In this document: one piece after another, positions 51,015-61,574 of the stretch
How the letters are laid out: the number at the start of each line of letters is the position of its first letter
Position numbering within the stretch: position 1 is the stretch's first letter
Source of the DNA: Convivina praedatoris
GTDB taxonomy: Bacteria > Bacillota > Bacilli > Lactobacillales > Lactobacillaceae
DNA length: 64,000 nucleotides
Reading direction: 5' to 3'
Assembly (NCBI RefSeq): GCF_933208495.1
Contig: NZ_CAKOET010000001.1
Location: 1 to 64,000 of the forward strand
Notes under the pieces: model-generated
Seen by the model: only the letters and a program-made list of their open reading frames with translations
Database searches by the model: none
What the model was told of the DNA's origin: nothing
Program-made: the position numbers and the translations under genes

Positions 51015-53144
51015 ATGATGTCCTTTTTGAAGCAGGTGTTAAGCCCGAAGCAGTGGTGGCAACAACTTAAGAAAACAACGGATTCTTCCGCGCCCATTGT
51101 TTGGTTTTTTATCCTAAATGTTATTTTAGTTTGGGTTAAAACATATGTTAATTATTTGATGAACTTTAATTTAGGGGTTGTGGGTCCGATCCAACAGTTT
51201 TTGTTGATTTTAAACCCCATTCCAACGGCGATTATTTTATTGAGTCTGGCTTTATACTTCCGAGGTGCCCTGAGTTATTGGCTAGCGATTGTCATGAATT
51301 TGATTCAATCAATGTGGCTGTTTGCTAATGTTTTGTACTATCGCGAATTTTCAGACTTTTTATCGATTGGTATTATTGGATCAGGGAGTTCGACTGGGAA
51401 TAATCTAGGTAAGTCAATTGTGGCAATTATTCATCTGTCTGATTATTTGATTTTCTTAGATATTATCTTGCTGGTTCTTTTATTGATTTTCCATCAAATT
51501 AAAATTGATAAAAAAGGCATCCAAAAACGATACGCCGTTTTAACTACTCTGTTAGGCGTGGTTTTGATGTTTGTTGACTACGGTATTGCTTCGGTTGATC
51601 GTTCGGGTCTGCTAACTCGTTCCTTTGATAACAATTATATTGTTAAATATTTAGGACTTAATGAGTATGTGGTTTTCAATGCTGTCCAAACCTACAATCA
51701 ATCCAATAGTCGCAAGCAGGCTAAACCAGCTGATTTAAAGAAAATTCAGGCCTTTACGGCTCAAAATCAAACCCCCGCTAATGTCCAATATTATGGCACA
51801 CAAAAGGGTAAAAACGTTTTTGTGATTCATTTGGAATCATTCCAGCAGTTTTTAATCGATTATAAGGTTGATGGTCAAGAAGTAACGCCTAATTTGAATC
51901 AATTCTATCATGATCAAAATACACTGAGTTATGATAATTTTTATAATCAAGTTGGCCAAGGGAAGACCTCCGATGCGGAAATGATGCAGGAAAATAGTCT
52001 TTATGGTTTGGCCACGGGGTCGGCGATGGTTAAGTATGGGACCAACAATACTTTTGAAGCCATGCCAGCCGTTTTGGCGCAGCAAGGCTATACTTCGGCT
52101 GCTTTTCACGGAGACGTGGGAACCTTCTGGAATCGAAATAATACTTATAAGTCCTTTGGTTATAACTATTATTTTTCTAAAGAGTTTTATCCTAATGCTA
52201 AAAAATCAAGTAACAACGTTGGTTATGGCTTGAAGGATAAAATTTTTCTCAAAGATTCGGCTCAGTATATCGAACAGTTACCACAACCGTTTTATGCTAA
52301 GTTGATTACGGTAACCAACCACTATCCATATGAATTGGATAAACAAAATATTTCCTTCCCAGCCACCAAAACCGGGGATAATACGGTTGATGGTTACGTC
52401 CAGACAGCTCACTACTTGGACCAAGCTTTTGGTGAATTCATTGATTACATGAAGAAGGTTGGATTGTATGATAATTCGGTCTTTGTTCTCTATGGTGATC
52501 ACTATGGTATTTCCGAAAACCATCAGCCAGCGATTGCCCAGTTATTGGGTAAGAGTAGTGTGAATAATTATGATTTGGCTCAGTTCCAAAAGGTGCCCTT
52601 TATGATTCATGCGACTGGTTTGGCGGGCGGTGTTAATCATACTTATGGTGGTGAAATTGACATGATGCCAACCTTATTGGATTTGTTGGGTGTGCCAACC
52701 ACTGGTATGACTATGTTTGGCCATGATTTACTATCTACAGCTGACTCTCAAATCGTGGTTTTCCGTGATGGTGATTGGGTAACGCCGAAATACATGAAGT
52801 ACCGTAATCAGTACTTCAATACTGAGACTGGTGAAACGCTCAGCCTTGACCAAGATCCAGAATTAAAGGCGGCTGCTAAAAAGGCACAAGATTATGCCGA
52901 TAAATCACTCTCTTACTCGGATAAAATTATTACAGGAGATTTGCTCCGCTTTGATACTTCGCGCAGTAATTTTCATGCTGTTAATAAAAAGGAATTTGAC
53001 TATCAAAAATCAGCTGCCTTAAAAATTTTAAAGCGTAATCAAGAAAGTAACCCATCAAGTGTACTGGCCAAAAATAATGGTCATTCTAGTACCGATGACT
53101 ATACTACCGATGCACCTGAATATAGTAATGGTAATGCTAAATAA
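51015..53144 (+). CDS. ltaS: lipoteichoic acid synthase family protein
   Basis: 709 residues: five N-terminal helices (to about 200) and an extracellular sulfatase-fold domain. The catalytic Thr lies in GQGKTSDAE (about residue 318), [11 protein letters not shown] gives the metal ligand E, and [11 protein letters not shown] and the His ligands complete the manganese site. Polymerises glycerol phosphate from phosphatidylglycerol on the glycolipid anchor. The final 60 residues are polar and low-complexity. It ends the anchor-making cluster. Confidence 0.9.
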   Translation: MMSFLKQVLSPKQWWQQLKKTTDSSAPIVWFFILNVILVWVKTYVNYLMNFNLGVVGPIQQFLLILNPIPTAIILLSLALYFRGALSYWLAIVMNLIQSMWLFANVLYYREFSDFLSIGIIGSGSSTGNNLGKSIVAIIHLSDYLIFLDIILLVLLLIFHQIKIDKKGIQKRYAVLTTLLGVVLMFVDYGIASVDRSGLLTRSFDNNYIVKYLGLNEYVVFNAVQTYNQSNSRKQAKPADLKKIQAFTAQNQTPANVQYYGTQKGKNVFVIHLESFQQFLIDYKVDGQEVTPNLNQFYHDQNTLSYDNFYNQVGQGKTSDAEMMQENSLYGLATGSAMVKYGTNNTFEAMPAVLAQQGYTSAAFHGDVGTFWNRNNTYKSFGYNYYFSKEFYPNAKKSSNNVGYGLKDKIFLKDSAQYIEQLPQPFYAKLITVTNHYPYELDKQNISFPATKTGDNTVDGYVQTAHYLDQAFGEFIDYMKKVGLYDNSVFVLYGDHYGISENHQPAIAQLLGKSSVNNYDLAQFQKVPFMIHATGLAGGVNHTYGGEIDMMPTLLDLLGVPTTGMTMFGHDLLSTADSQIVVFRDGDWVTPKYMKYRNQYFNTETGETLSLDQDPELKAAAKKAQDYADKSLSYSDKIITGDLLRFDTSRSNFHAVNKKEFDYQKSAALKILKRNQESNPSSVLAKNNGHSSTDDYTTDAPEYSNGNAK

Positions 53145-53152
53145 ACATCGTG

Positions 53153-53190
53153 CGAACAAGTCGTTCATTAGAACGCTTGTTCGTTTTTTT
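53153..53190 (+). terminator. intrinsic terminator after ltaS
   Basis: GAACAAG-T-CGTTC folds with GAACG-CTTGTTC around ATTA, followed by seven T residues. The stem has a single bulged T. Confidence 0.93.
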
Positions 53191-53232
53191 GTTATAATAA
53201 GGTTTAATAAAGTAAATGACAGTGGGGCGTAC

Positions 53233-55245
53233 ATGATTACACAAGAGGATGACCACCAATTTGAAGTGGTATCAAAGTATCAACCCACCGGTGATCAACC
53301 TAAGGCGATTAATAAGCTGGTTGATGGTCTTAAAGCCGGTGTTAAGGAACAAATTTTATTAGGGGCGACTGGAACCGGAAAAACTTTCACCATTTCCAAT
53401 GTGATTGCTCAAAATAATAAACCAACCCTAGTTTTAAGTCATAACAAGACTTTGGCGGGACAACTTTATAGTGAATTAAAAGAATTCTTTCCTAATAGTG
53501 CAGTAGAATACTTCGTTTCTTATTATGATTATTATCAGCCCGAAGCCTATGTACCCAGTTCGGATACCTTCATTGAAAAAGATTCTTCGGTTAACGATGA
53601 AATTGATAAATTACGGAACTCAGCGACTAGTTCGCTGTTTGAACGCAATGACACGATTGTAGTGGCTTCGGTTAGCTCAATTTTTGGATTGGGAGATCCC
53701 CGCCAGTATCAAGACCACGTGATTAGTTTGCGCGTTGGTCGTGAGTATGGAAGAACTCAGTTGATGCGGGATTTAGTTGACGTACAATTCACCCGTAACG
53801 ATTTAGACTTTCAGCGTGGGACTTTCCGAGTGCGAGGGGATGTTGTCGAAATTTTCCCAGCCTCACAGGATGAAATTGCCTTACGAATTGAATTTTTTGG
53901 GGATGAAATTGACCGTATCCGAGAAATTAATTCACTAACTGGTGAGACCGTTAGTGAACGCGAGCATGTGGCTATTTTCCCAGCTAAGCACTTTATGACT
54001 GATGATGAACGCATGAAAGTGGCCTTAACTGGTATCCGAGGAGAAATGGAAGAGCAGGTTAAGGTCTTTGAATCCGAAGGTAAATTACTAGAAGCCCAGC
54101 GAATTAAACAGCGGACTGAGTATGATTTAGCCATGTTAGCAGAGATGGGTTTTACCAGCGGAATTGAGAACTATTCACGCTGGATGGATGGGCGTCAAGC
54201 CGGCGAAGCGCCCTTTACCTTGCTTGATTTCTTCCCTAAGGACTTTTTAATTGTTGTCGATGAAAGTCACGTCACGATGCCGCAGGTACGAGGAATGTAC
54301 AATGGTGATCGAGCCCGTAAGCAGACTTTGGTTGATTATGGCTTCCGTTTACCATCAGCTTTAGATAATCGTCCCTTGAAGTTACCTGAATTTGAAAAAC
54401 ATGTCCATCAAATTATCTATATGTCGGCGACACCAGGCGATTATGAGTTAGCTCGGGTACCCAAGGCAGATATCGTGGAGCAAATTATTCGGCCAACGGG
54501 TCTGTTGGATCCAACGATTGAAGTGCGTCCAGTTATGGGCCAGGTTGATGATTTGGTGGCTGAAATTAATAAACGGGCAGAAGCTGATGAGCGAGTTTTT
54601 ATTACAACTTTAACTAAACGAATGTCAGAAGATTTGACGGACTATTTCAAAGATTTAGGCATTAAGGTTGCTTATTTACATTCCGATATTAAAACTTTAG
54701 AGCGAACAACCATTATTCGGGATTTACGTTTAGGTAAGTATGATGTCTTAGTTGGGATTAATCTTTTACGAGAAGGGATTGATGTACCTGAAACGTCCTT
54801 AGTTGCCATTTTAGACGCTGATAAAGAAGGTTTCTTGCGTAATCCACGTTCTTTAATTCAAACGATTGGGCGAGCTGCTCGTAACCAAAATGGACATGTC
54901 ATTATGTATGCCGATAAGGTTACTAAGTCGATGCAAGAGGCCATGGATGAGACTCAGCGACGGCGTGATATTCAAATGTCCTATAATAAGGCGCATGGAA
55001 TTACACCAACGACAATTAAAAAAGATATTAGAGATTTAATTACCGTTACTCATGCTGTCAATCATGATGATGATCAACTCGATTTGACTAAGGTCGCTTT
55101 TAATGACCTACCCCGTGACGAACAGAATACAATCTTAGAAAATATGACAGGTCAAATGAAGGCCGCAGCTAAAGATCTTGACTTCGAAACGGCTGCCAAT
55201 TTACGGGATAGTATCATGACTTTAAAGGCCCAAGCTGGACTATAA
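53233..55245 (+). CDS. uvrB: excinuclease ABC subunit UvrB
   Basis: 670 residues from the ATG at 53233; an upstream open frame overlaps ltaS and is not used. Walker [10 protein letters not shown], beta-hairpin region [21 protein letters not shown], helicase motifs DESHVTMPQ and [18 protein letters not shown], and a C-terminal UVR motif ([20 protein letters not shown]). Loads with UvrA to verify DNA damage. The gap to uvrA is small, so they form an operon. Confidence 0.97.
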   Translation: MITQEDDHQFEVVSKYQPTGDQPKAINKLVDGLKAGVKEQILLGATGTGKTFTISNVIAQNNKPTLVLSHNKTLAGQLYSELKEFFPNSAVEYFVSYYDYYQPEAYVPSSDTFIEKDSSVNDEIDKLRNSATSSLFERNDTIVVASVSSIFGLGDPRQYQDHVISLRVGREYGRTQLMRDLVDVQFTRNDLDFQRGTFRVRGDVVEIFPASQDEIALRIEFFGDEIDRIREINSLTGETVSEREHVAIFPAKHFMTDDERMKVALTGIRGEMEEQVKVFESEGKLLEAQRIKQRTEYDLAMLAEMGFTSGIENYSRWMDGRQAGEAPFTLLDFFPKDFLIVVDESHVTMPQVRGMYNGDRARKQTLVDYGFRLPSALDNRPLKLPEFEKHVHQIIYMSATPGDYELARVPKADIVEQIIRPTGLLDPTIEVRPVMGQVDDLVAEINKRAEADERVFITTLTKRMSEDLTDYFKDLGIKVAYLHSDIKTLERTTIIRDLRLGKYDVLVGINLLREGIDVPETSLVAILDADKEGFLRNPRSLIQTIGRAARNQNGHVIMYADKVTKSMQEAMDETQRRRDIQMSYNKAHGITPTTIKKDIRDLITVTHAVNHDDDQLDLTKVAFNDLPRDEQNTILENMTGQMKAAAKDLDFETAANLRDSIMTLKAQAGL

Positions 55246-55259
55246 AGGGAAGGATGAAG

Positions 55260-58133
55260 ATGGCAAAAGATGTAATTGAGATACGAGGCGCTCGTGCTCA
55301 TAATTTAAAGAATATTAATGTGGATATTCCTAAAGATCAGTTAACAGTAATTACCGGTTTATCAGGTTCAGGGAAGTCTTCTTTAGCCTTTGATACCTTA
55401 TATGCCGAAGGTCAACGGCGCTATGTCGAAAGTCTAAGTTCCTATGCTCGTCAGTTTTTGGGACAAATGGATAAACCGGATGTTGACTCAATTGACGGGT
55501 TGTCTCCGGCGATTTCAATTGACCAAAAAACAACTTCCAATAACCCACGATCAACAGTGGGAACGGTTACTGAAATTAATGATTATTTTCGGTTATTGTT
55601 TGCCCGTGTTGGAAAACCAGATGATCCCGCCGACGGTACGAAAATTATGTACACGATTGACCAGATGGTGGAATACACGCAAAATCATTTAGCTGAAGGA
55701 ACCCGTTTACAAGTTTTTGCTCCAGTTATTCAGGCTAAACGAGGCAGTCATTTGGGGACTTTCGAAAAAATGCGGAAGCAAGGCTATATTCGGGCTCGGA
55801 TTGACGGTGTAATTGTAGAATTAGATGAGCAGACTGATTTAGAACTAGATCGTAATAAAGTTCATAGCATTGATGTCATGATCGATCGAATTGTTTTACG
55901 CGAAGATGCTCGTTCTCGTTTGTACGATTCTATGGAAGCAGCGGCTAACCTAACTGGTGGCCTAGTGGAATTGGATATCGTCACCCGGGGAGATAGTGAT
56001 CCGATAGCCCCCTTAAAGTTTTCAGACCATTATTTGGGTGATTTAGGTGATTTTCGGGTTGGGCGGTTAGAGCCTCGTTTGTTCAGCTTCAATGCGCCAA
56101 TGGGAGCCTGCCCGGCTTGTCAGGGACTGGGTGTGACCCGGGAAGTGGATATGGATTTGATTATTCCTGACCCTGAAAAAACTTTGCGCGAAGGGGCCAT
56201 TGCTCCTTGGAATCCAATTTCTTCGAATTATTATCCCGAAATGTTAGCGCAGTTTTGTAAACAATTTAAAATTGACTTAGATACACCATTTAAAAAGTTG
56301 TCTAAGGAAAAAAGAGATCTCATTTTAGAAGGATCCGGTACTAAAGAATTCCATTTCCATTATAAAAATGACTTTGGTGGTGTTCGGGATGTTGATATTC
56401 CTTTTGAAGGAGTACTAAATAACATTAGTCGGCGCTTTAATGAAACCAATTCTGATTTTACGCGGGATCAGATGGCGCAATACATGACTGAATTAACTTG
56501 TAAAGTTTGTCATGGGTACCGTTTAAATGCCGCTGCTTTATCAGTCAAGGTCAAAGGAACTAATATTGGTCAGTTGGCCGAGCTATCGGTTGAAGATGAA
56601 ATCGAATTCTTTAAAGATATTCAATTAGGACCGCAGGATCAAGAAATTGCCCGTCCGATTATTAAGGAAATTCGCGATCGTTTGGGATTTTTAAAAAGTG
56701 TTGGTCTACAGTATTTGACTCTAGCACGTTCGGCTCGAACGTTATCAGGAGGGGAATCGCAGCGGATTCGTTTAGCGACCCAAATCGGTTCTAATTTATC
56801 GGGGGTATTGTATGTACTCGATGAGCCATCAATTGGGCTCCATCAACGGGATAACGACATGCTCTTGCGTTCGATGCAAAGTATGCGTGATTTAGGCAAT
56901 ACTTTGGTAGTCGTGGAACACGATGAAGATACCATGTTGGCTGCTGATTATCTGATTGATGTCGGCCCGGGGGCCGGTTCATTAGGAGGTAAAATTGTCG
57001 CTGCTGGCACGCCAAAAACTGTGGCTAATAACCCTAAATCTCTGACTGGTCAATATTTGTCCGGTAAGCGTTTCATTCCTGTACCTGAAAAACGTCGTAA
57101 GGGTAATGGCAATGAAATTATTTTGCGCGGAGTCAAGGAAAATAATTTAAAAAACGTCACTGCTAAATTCCCTTTGGGTAAGTTTGTGGCTGTCACGGGT
57201 GTTTCTGGATCTGGAAAATCAACCTTGATTAATACTGTGTTGAAACGGGTGCTGAAGCAAAAGTTAAATCATAATTCGCAAAAACCGGGTGTTTATCGTG
57301 CGATTGAGGGAATTGAGAATATTGAACAGGTAGTCGATATTGATCAATCGCCAATTGGGCGTACGCCACGTTCTAATCCAGCTACTTATACTGGTGTTTT
57401 TGATGATATTCGGGAATTATTTGCCCAGACCAATGAAGCCAAACTACGGGGGTATAACAAGGGGCGTTTCTCCTTTAATACTAAGGGTGGCCGTTGTGAA
57501 AACTGTCGTGGTGATGGCGTTATTAAAATTGAAATGAACTTCCTGCCGGATGTTTATGTGGCCTGTGAAGTCTGCAATGGGACTCGTTATAATTCAGAGA
57601 CATTGGAAGTTACTTATAAGGGTAAGACAATTGCCCAAGTATTGGATATGACGGCCGCACAAGCCTTAGAGTTCTTTGCTCCGATTCCTAAAATTGCTCG
57701 TCGCTTACAAACCATTAACGATGTTGGCTTAGGCTACGTGAAATTAGGTCAGTCGGCGACAACTTTGTCTGGTGGAGAAGCCCAACGGATGAAATTGGCT
57801 TCAGAACTACATCGTCGGACGAATGGTAAAACAGTCTATATTTTGGATGAACCAACGACTGGTTTGCATACCGATGATATTGCTCGTCTGCTTGAAGTAT
57901 TAAACCGATTGGTTGATGCTGGCAATACCGTGATCGTGATTGAACACAATTTGGATGTCATTAAATCAGCTGATTGGTTGATTGATTTAGGCCCTGAAGG
58001 GGGGGCTGGCGGTGGTAAAATTTTGGTGGCTGGTACACCGGAAAAAGTAGCTAAAGATCAGCATTCTTATACTGGAAAATATTTAAAAACGATTATGGAT
58101 CGTGACCGCCAGCGAACTGAGCAGCAAAGTTAA
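55260..58133 (+). CDS. uvrA: excinuclease ABC subunit UvrA
   Basis: 957 residues from the ATG at 55260 (AAGGGAAGG upstream; in-frame ATG at 55254 possible). Two ABC modules: Walker [10 protein letters not shown] and GVSGSGKST, signatures LSGGESQRIRLA and LSGGEAQRMKLA. Zinc fingers with CPAC/CKVC and CENC/CEVC pairs. Damage sensor of nucleotide excision repair, the partner of UvrB. Confidence 0.97.
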   Translation: MAKDVIEIRGARAHNLKNINVDIPKDQLTVITGLSGSGKSSLAFDTLYAEGQRRYVESLSSYARQFLGQMDKPDVDSIDGLSPAISIDQKTTSNNPRSTVGTVTEINDYFRLLFARVGKPDDPADGTKIMYTIDQMVEYTQNHLAEGTRLQVFAPVIQAKRGSHLGTFEKMRKQGYIRARIDGVIVELDEQTDLELDRNKVHSIDVMIDRIVLREDARSRLYDSMEAAANLTGGLVELDIVTRGDSDPIAPLKFSDHYLGDLGDFRVGRLEPRLFSFNAPMGACPACQGLGVTREVDMDLIIPDPEKTLREGAIAPWNPISSNYYPEMLAQFCKQFKIDLDTPFKKLSKEKRDLILEGSGTKEFHFHYKNDFGGVRDVDIPFEGVLNNISRRFNETNSDFTRDQMAQYMTELTCKVCHGYRLNAAALSVKVKGTNIGQLAELSVEDEIEFFKDIQLGPQDQEIARPIIKEIRDRLGFLKSVGLQYLTLARSARTLSGGESQRIRLATQIGSNLSGVLYVLDEPSIGLHQRDNDMLLRSMQSMRDLGNTLVVVEHDEDTMLAADYLIDVGPGAGSLGGKIVAAGTPKTVANNPKSLTGQYLSGKRFIPVPEKRRKGNGNEIILRGVKENNLKNVTAKFPLGKFVAVTGVSGSGKSTLINTVLKRVLKQKLNHNSQKPGVYRAIEGIENIEQVVDIDQSPIGRTPRSNPATYTGVFDDIRELFAQTNEAKLRGYNKGRFSFNTKGGRCENCRGDGVIKIEMNFLPDVYVACEVCNGTRYNSETLEVTYKGKTIAQVLDMTAAQALEFFAPIPKIARRLQTINDVGLGYVKLGQSATTLSGGEAQRMKLASELHRRTNGKTVYILDEPTTGLHTDDIARLLEVLNRLVDAGNTVIVIEHNLDVIKSADWLIDLGPEGGAGGGKILVAGTPEKVAKDQHSYTGKYLKTIMDRDRQRTEQQS

Positions 58134-58138
58134 TCAAT

Positions 58139-58168
58139 AAAAAGGACGACCGCTAGGTCGTCCTTTTT
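58139..58168 (+). terminator. bidirectional terminator uvrA/thyA
   Basis: AAAAAGGACGACC pairs with GGTCGTCCTTTTT around GCTA. It lies between the convergent uvrA and thyA. Confidence 0.94.
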
Positions 58169-58171
58169 GGT

Positions 58172-59134
58172 TTAGACAGCGACAGGCGCTTTAATCGCCG
58201 GTTCGCTAGTATAGTCAATTAATTTAATATCATCCATGGTGTAATCAAAGATTGATTTAACAGCTGGATTTAACCAAAGTTGGGGGAGAGGATGCTGAGG
58301 GCGCTGTAATTGTTCCTGGACCTGATTTACATGGTTTTTGTAGATGTGGGTATCGCCAATTGTGTGAACAAAGTCGCCAACTTGATAACCTGTTTGAGCT
58401 GCAATCATATGAATCAAGAGGGAGTAGCTGGCAATATTAAAAGGTACACCGAGGAAGAAATCACCAGATCGTTGGTATAACTGAGCGCTTAATTTGCCAT
58501 CAGCCACATAATATTGACTCAATACATGACAAGATGGTAAGGGTGCTTGAGGTGTGGTTTCCGCATTCCAGGCCGATAAAATCAGGCGACGGGAATTAGG
58601 GTTGGTTTTAATTTCATTAATTAGGCGGCTAACCTGATCTGTACTGTCGCCATCTGGGAGGACACTGGCCCAATTACGCCAGAGTTTACCGTAAACTTCG
58701 CCAATGTATCCAAATTCTTCCATGAAGGCATCATCGTTTAAAATACGATCGATAAAGATTTGTTTTTGTTCTTGATAGTGGGCATTAAAATCAGCATCAA
58801 GGGGTGCTCGGCGACCAAAATCGGTCATATCTGGTCCTTGATATTGATCGGATTCAATCCATTTTTTAAAGGCCCATTCATCCCAAATGTGATTATTGTG
58901 TTCGAGTAAAAAGCGGATGTTGTTATCGCCTCGTAAAAACCATAGTAATTCACTTTTGATTAATCCAAAGAAAACTTTTTTGGTGGTTAAAATTGGAAAA
59001 CCTTCAGCTAAATTAAAGCGCATCTGTGTACCAAAAATTGAATAGGTACCAGTCCCAGTACGGTCTTCTTTAAAGGTCCCTTCAGTTAGGATTGTCTGGG
59101 CTAAATCTAAGTAGACAGTTTCGTTTTGACTCAT
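58172..59134 (-). CDS. thyA: thymidylate synthase
   Basis: 320 residues. Catalytic cysteine in PLPSCHVLSQYY, dUMP-binding RSGDFFLGVPFNIASYSLLIHM, and HIYKNHVNQVQEQL. Includes the approx. 50-residue insertion region found in lactic acid bacterial enzymes. Makes dTMP from dUMP with methylene-tetrahydrofolate, which FolD, encoded nearby, helps to supply. AAGAGGTAAA precedes its start. Confidence 0.97.
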   Translation of the reverse strand: MSQNETVYLDLAQTILTEGTFKEDRTGTGTYSIFGTQMRFNLAEGFPILTTKKVFFGLIKSELLWFLRGDNNIRFLLEHNNHIWDEWAFKKWIESDQYQGPDMTDFGRRAPLDADFNAHYQEQKQIFIDRILNDDAFMEEFGYIGEVYGKLWRNWASVLPDGDSTDQVSRLINEIKTNPNSRRLILSAWNAETTPQAPLPSCHVLSQYYVADGKLSAQLYQRSGDFFLGVPFNIASYSLLIHMIAAQTGYQVGDFVHTIGDTHIYKNHVNQVQEQLQRPQHPLPQLWLNPAVKSIFDYTMDDIKLIDYTSEPAIKAPVAV

Positions 59135-59148
59135 GTTTTTACCTCTTT

Positions 59149-59634
59149 TTATTCCGTGATGTTAATGAATTGTTCTAAATTAATTTGATTAGCAGTTTTA
59201 GTCTCAAAGGGGACGTGAATCAAGGGCACCTGTTTTTCAGCTAAGAGGGATTGGGCAAATTCGTCATTGCGATAATTTCGCATGAATTTGATAGAGGTAA
59301 TCCCAGCTTGGAGTAATAATTTAGTGCATTGTAAGCAGGGAGCATCCGTTACATATAAGTGAGCACCGTTAACAGCAATACCCATTTTGGCTGCTTGAAT
59401 TAGGGCGTTTTGTTCAGCATGAACAGCGCGCACGCAATGGCCGTCAACCATATAGTCACCGACTTCAGTACAATGGGGTGTACCGGAAACGGCACCATTA
59501 TAGCCGCTGGCAATAATACGATTTTCATAAACTAGAATAGCACCAACATGTAGTCGATTGCATGTTGAACGAGTAGATAAAATTGCAGCTTGGGCAATAA
59601 AATATTGATCCCAGTTAATACGATTATCGGACAT
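59149..59634 (-). CDS. deoxycytidylate deaminase (ComEB family)
   Basis: 161 residues. Zinc motifs HAEQNA (catalytic His and Glu) and PCLQC. Start RINWDQYFIAQAAILSTRSTCNRLHVGA and SGYNGAVSGTPHC are those of dCMP deaminases. Provides dUMP, the substrate of ThyA, the next gene 14 bp away on the same strand. The homologue is called ComEB in Bacillus, though not needed for competence. Confidence 0.92.
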   Translation of the reverse strand: MSDNRINWDQYFIAQAAILSTRSTCNRLHVGAILVYENRIIASGYNGAVSGTPHCTEVGDYMVDGHCVRAVHAEQNALIQAAKMGIAVNGAHLYVTDAPCLQCTKLLLQAGITSIKFMRNYRNDEFAQSLLAEKQVPLIHVPFETKTANQINLEQFINITE

Positions 59635-59702
59635 AGTGCCTCCCCCAATGTTAAAATTGATTCAATATCTAGTTTATCATGCAAATCTGGGAGAATAATA
59701 TT

Positions 59703-60548
59703 ATGAGTAAAATTTTAGATGGTAAGGCTTTAGCTCAAATTATTAATGAGCAAACTTCTCAGGCCGTTAAGCAGTTGGCTAAGCCAGTATGTTTGGCAGT
59801 TGTTTACGATCCCGAAAATGCAGGAAGTGACTTATATGTGGGAATGAAAGCTCGCCAGGCTGCTAAGGTTGGCATTGAAACCAAAGATATTCCTGTTCCG
59901 GCCGATGCAACTACTGAATCAGTTCAAGAAATTGTACGAAATTTAAATCAAGACCACACAATTACTGGTATTTTAATTCAAAGTCCTTTACCTGAAGCAG
60001 TTAATGAACAAATTATTTTTTCAACTGTTGAACCAAATAAAGATGTAGATGGTCTGGGGGCAGTCAATCAGGGACTGTTATTTGAAGATTCACCCTTACC
60101 ATACACGGTCGCGGCTACCCCGCAAGGTGTGATGACCTTACTCAAGCACTATCAGATTGATCTAGTTGGGAAAACGGCCTTGGTTATTGGACGTTCCCAA
60201 TTATTTGGACGTCCAATGGCAGCACTATTAAATAACGCTGACGCAACCGTGATTTTAAGCCATCGTTATACACCAGCGGAAAAATTAAAGTCTTTTTTGA
60301 AACAAGCTGATTTAGTGGTAGTTGGTGTTGGACAACCAGATTTCTTGTTAGGGGAAGATTTGAAACCAGGCTGTGTCGTGATTGATGTGGGGATGAATGT
60401 CGTTGATGGTAAGGCAACGGGTGATGTTGATTATTCCTCGGCCAGTCAGGTGGCTGACTATATTACCCCAGTACCTGGTGGTGTTGGGCCAATGACAATT
60501 GCCACTTTATTAGAAAATACCGTTAAGGCTGCACAACAAAATAATTAA
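59703..60548 (+). CDS. folD: methylenetetrahydrofolate dehydrogenase/cyclohydrolase FolD
   Basis: 281 residues from ATG 59703 (GGGAG upstream). Signatures SDLYVGMKARQAAKVGI (Y-x3-K), ILIQSPLPEAV, PNKDVDGLGAVNQG, ATPQGVMTLL, VIGRSQLFGRPMA and PVPGGVGPMTIATLL. Bifunctional enzyme of one-carbon metabolism. Divergent from the dCMP deaminase-thyA pair, with which it is functionally linked. Confidence 0.95.
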   Translation: MSKILDGKALAQIINEQTSQAVKQLAKPVCLAVVYDPENAGSDLYVGMKARQAAKVGIETKDIPVPADATTESVQEIVRNLNQDHTITGILIQSPLPEAVNEQIIFSTVEPNKDVDGLGAVNQGLLFEDSPLPYTVAATPQGVMTLLKHYQIDLVGKTALVIGRSQLFGRPMAALLNNADATVILSHRYTPAEKLKSFLKQADLVVVGVGQPDFLLGEDLKPGCVVIDVGMNVVDGKATGDVDYSSASQVADYITPVPGGVGPMTIATLLENTVKAAQQNN

Positions 60549-60562
60549 TAATGTTACTGAAG

Positions 60563-60583
60563 AATCCTTAGGGATTTTTTTTT
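60563..60583 (+). terminator. intrinsic terminator of folD
   Basis: Short stem AATCC/GGGATT around TTA followed by about nine T residues. Confidence 0.75.
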
Positions 60584-60635
60584 GTTATTTTTTTAGTCTG
60601 GCTCCGTATTATAGCTGTGAGGCAAAGGAGAAGAT

Positions 60636-61574
60636 ATGTCAATTGATAGTGTGTTAAAAGAAGTAATGCAACTGCGGGCTAGTGATCTATACCTATTACC
60701 CTACCAGTCGGAATATCAGCTAAAGTATCATAGCCAGGGCCAGTCTCATCTATTGCGAAAACTATCACTAGAGGATGCCCAGCAATTTATCGCTACGATT
60801 AAATATCGTAGCGAGATGAATATTTCTGAAAGTCGTCGTCCTCAATTGGGGCGATTTACTTTTGAAAATATATGGATACGAGTTTCGACTGTTGGTGATT
60901 TTCTAGATAGAGAAACCGTAGTACTACGCTTTATTTACGATCAGCAAAGTGGATTAAATTGGCTGTTTTCCGATCAATTTGAAACTTTGAAAGATGGCTT
61001 ACCGGATGCTGGTTTATTTGTGATTGCCGGTCCAACTGGCTCAGGAAAAACAACCACGTTGTATGAATTATTACGGAAATTTCAAAAAGAACGTTTAATT
61101 TTAACGATTGAAGATCCCGTTGAAATTTATGAACCGAATTTTGTGCAGTTACAAGTTAATGAAGCAGCTGGCATTGGATATCAAGAATTAATCAAGGTTG
61201 CTTTAAGGCATCGACCAGAAATCCTATTAGTGGGTGAGATTCGTGACCAAGCTACAGCTAAGGCAGCGCTTCAGGCAGCTTTAAGTGGACATTTAGTTTT
61301 ATCAACTATTCATGCGCTCTCAGCCCATGATGTTCGGCTCCGGTTACTGGAGTTGGGCGTGGATGCTGGGCAATTGGATGTGGCGCTACAAGGCACAATT
61401 TATCAACGTTTGTTACCAGCTATAGGTGAGAAAGTAGCTGCCTTGGCTGAATTCTGGTTTAAACAAGATCAACAACTAAGTAATACCTGGGAGGAGGGAA
61501 TGAATGCTGCTTTACAAGCTCAAAAAATTACATCGGCAACCTACCAGCAATTTAAAAAAATTCAAACGACATGA
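60636..61574 (+). CDS. comGA: competence pseudopilus ATPase ComGA
   Basis: 312 residues, GspE/PilB-like traffic ATPase. Walker A IAGPTGSGKTTTLYELL (about 130-146), Asp box LTIEDPVEIYE, Walker B RPEILLVGEIRD and His box GHLVLSTIHA. The long N-terminal GspE domain is missing, as is normal for ComGA. First gene of the comG operon for DNA uptake. Its end overlaps comGB by 71 bp. Confidence 0.94.
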   Translation: MSIDSVLKEVMQLRASDLYLLPYQSEYQLKYHSQGQSHLLRKLSLEDAQQFIATIKYRSEMNISESRRPQLGRFTFENIWIRVSTVGDFLDRETVVLRFIYDQQSGLNWLFSDQFETLKDGLPDAGLFVIAGPTGSGKTTTLYELLRKFQKERLILTIEDPVEIYEPNFVQLQVNEAAGIGYQELIKVALRHRPEILLVGEIRDQATAKAALQAALSGHLVLSTIHALSAHDVRLRLLELGVDAGQLDVALQGTIYQRLLPAIGEKVAALAEFWFKQDQQLSNTWEEGMNAALQAQKITSATYQQFKKIQTT

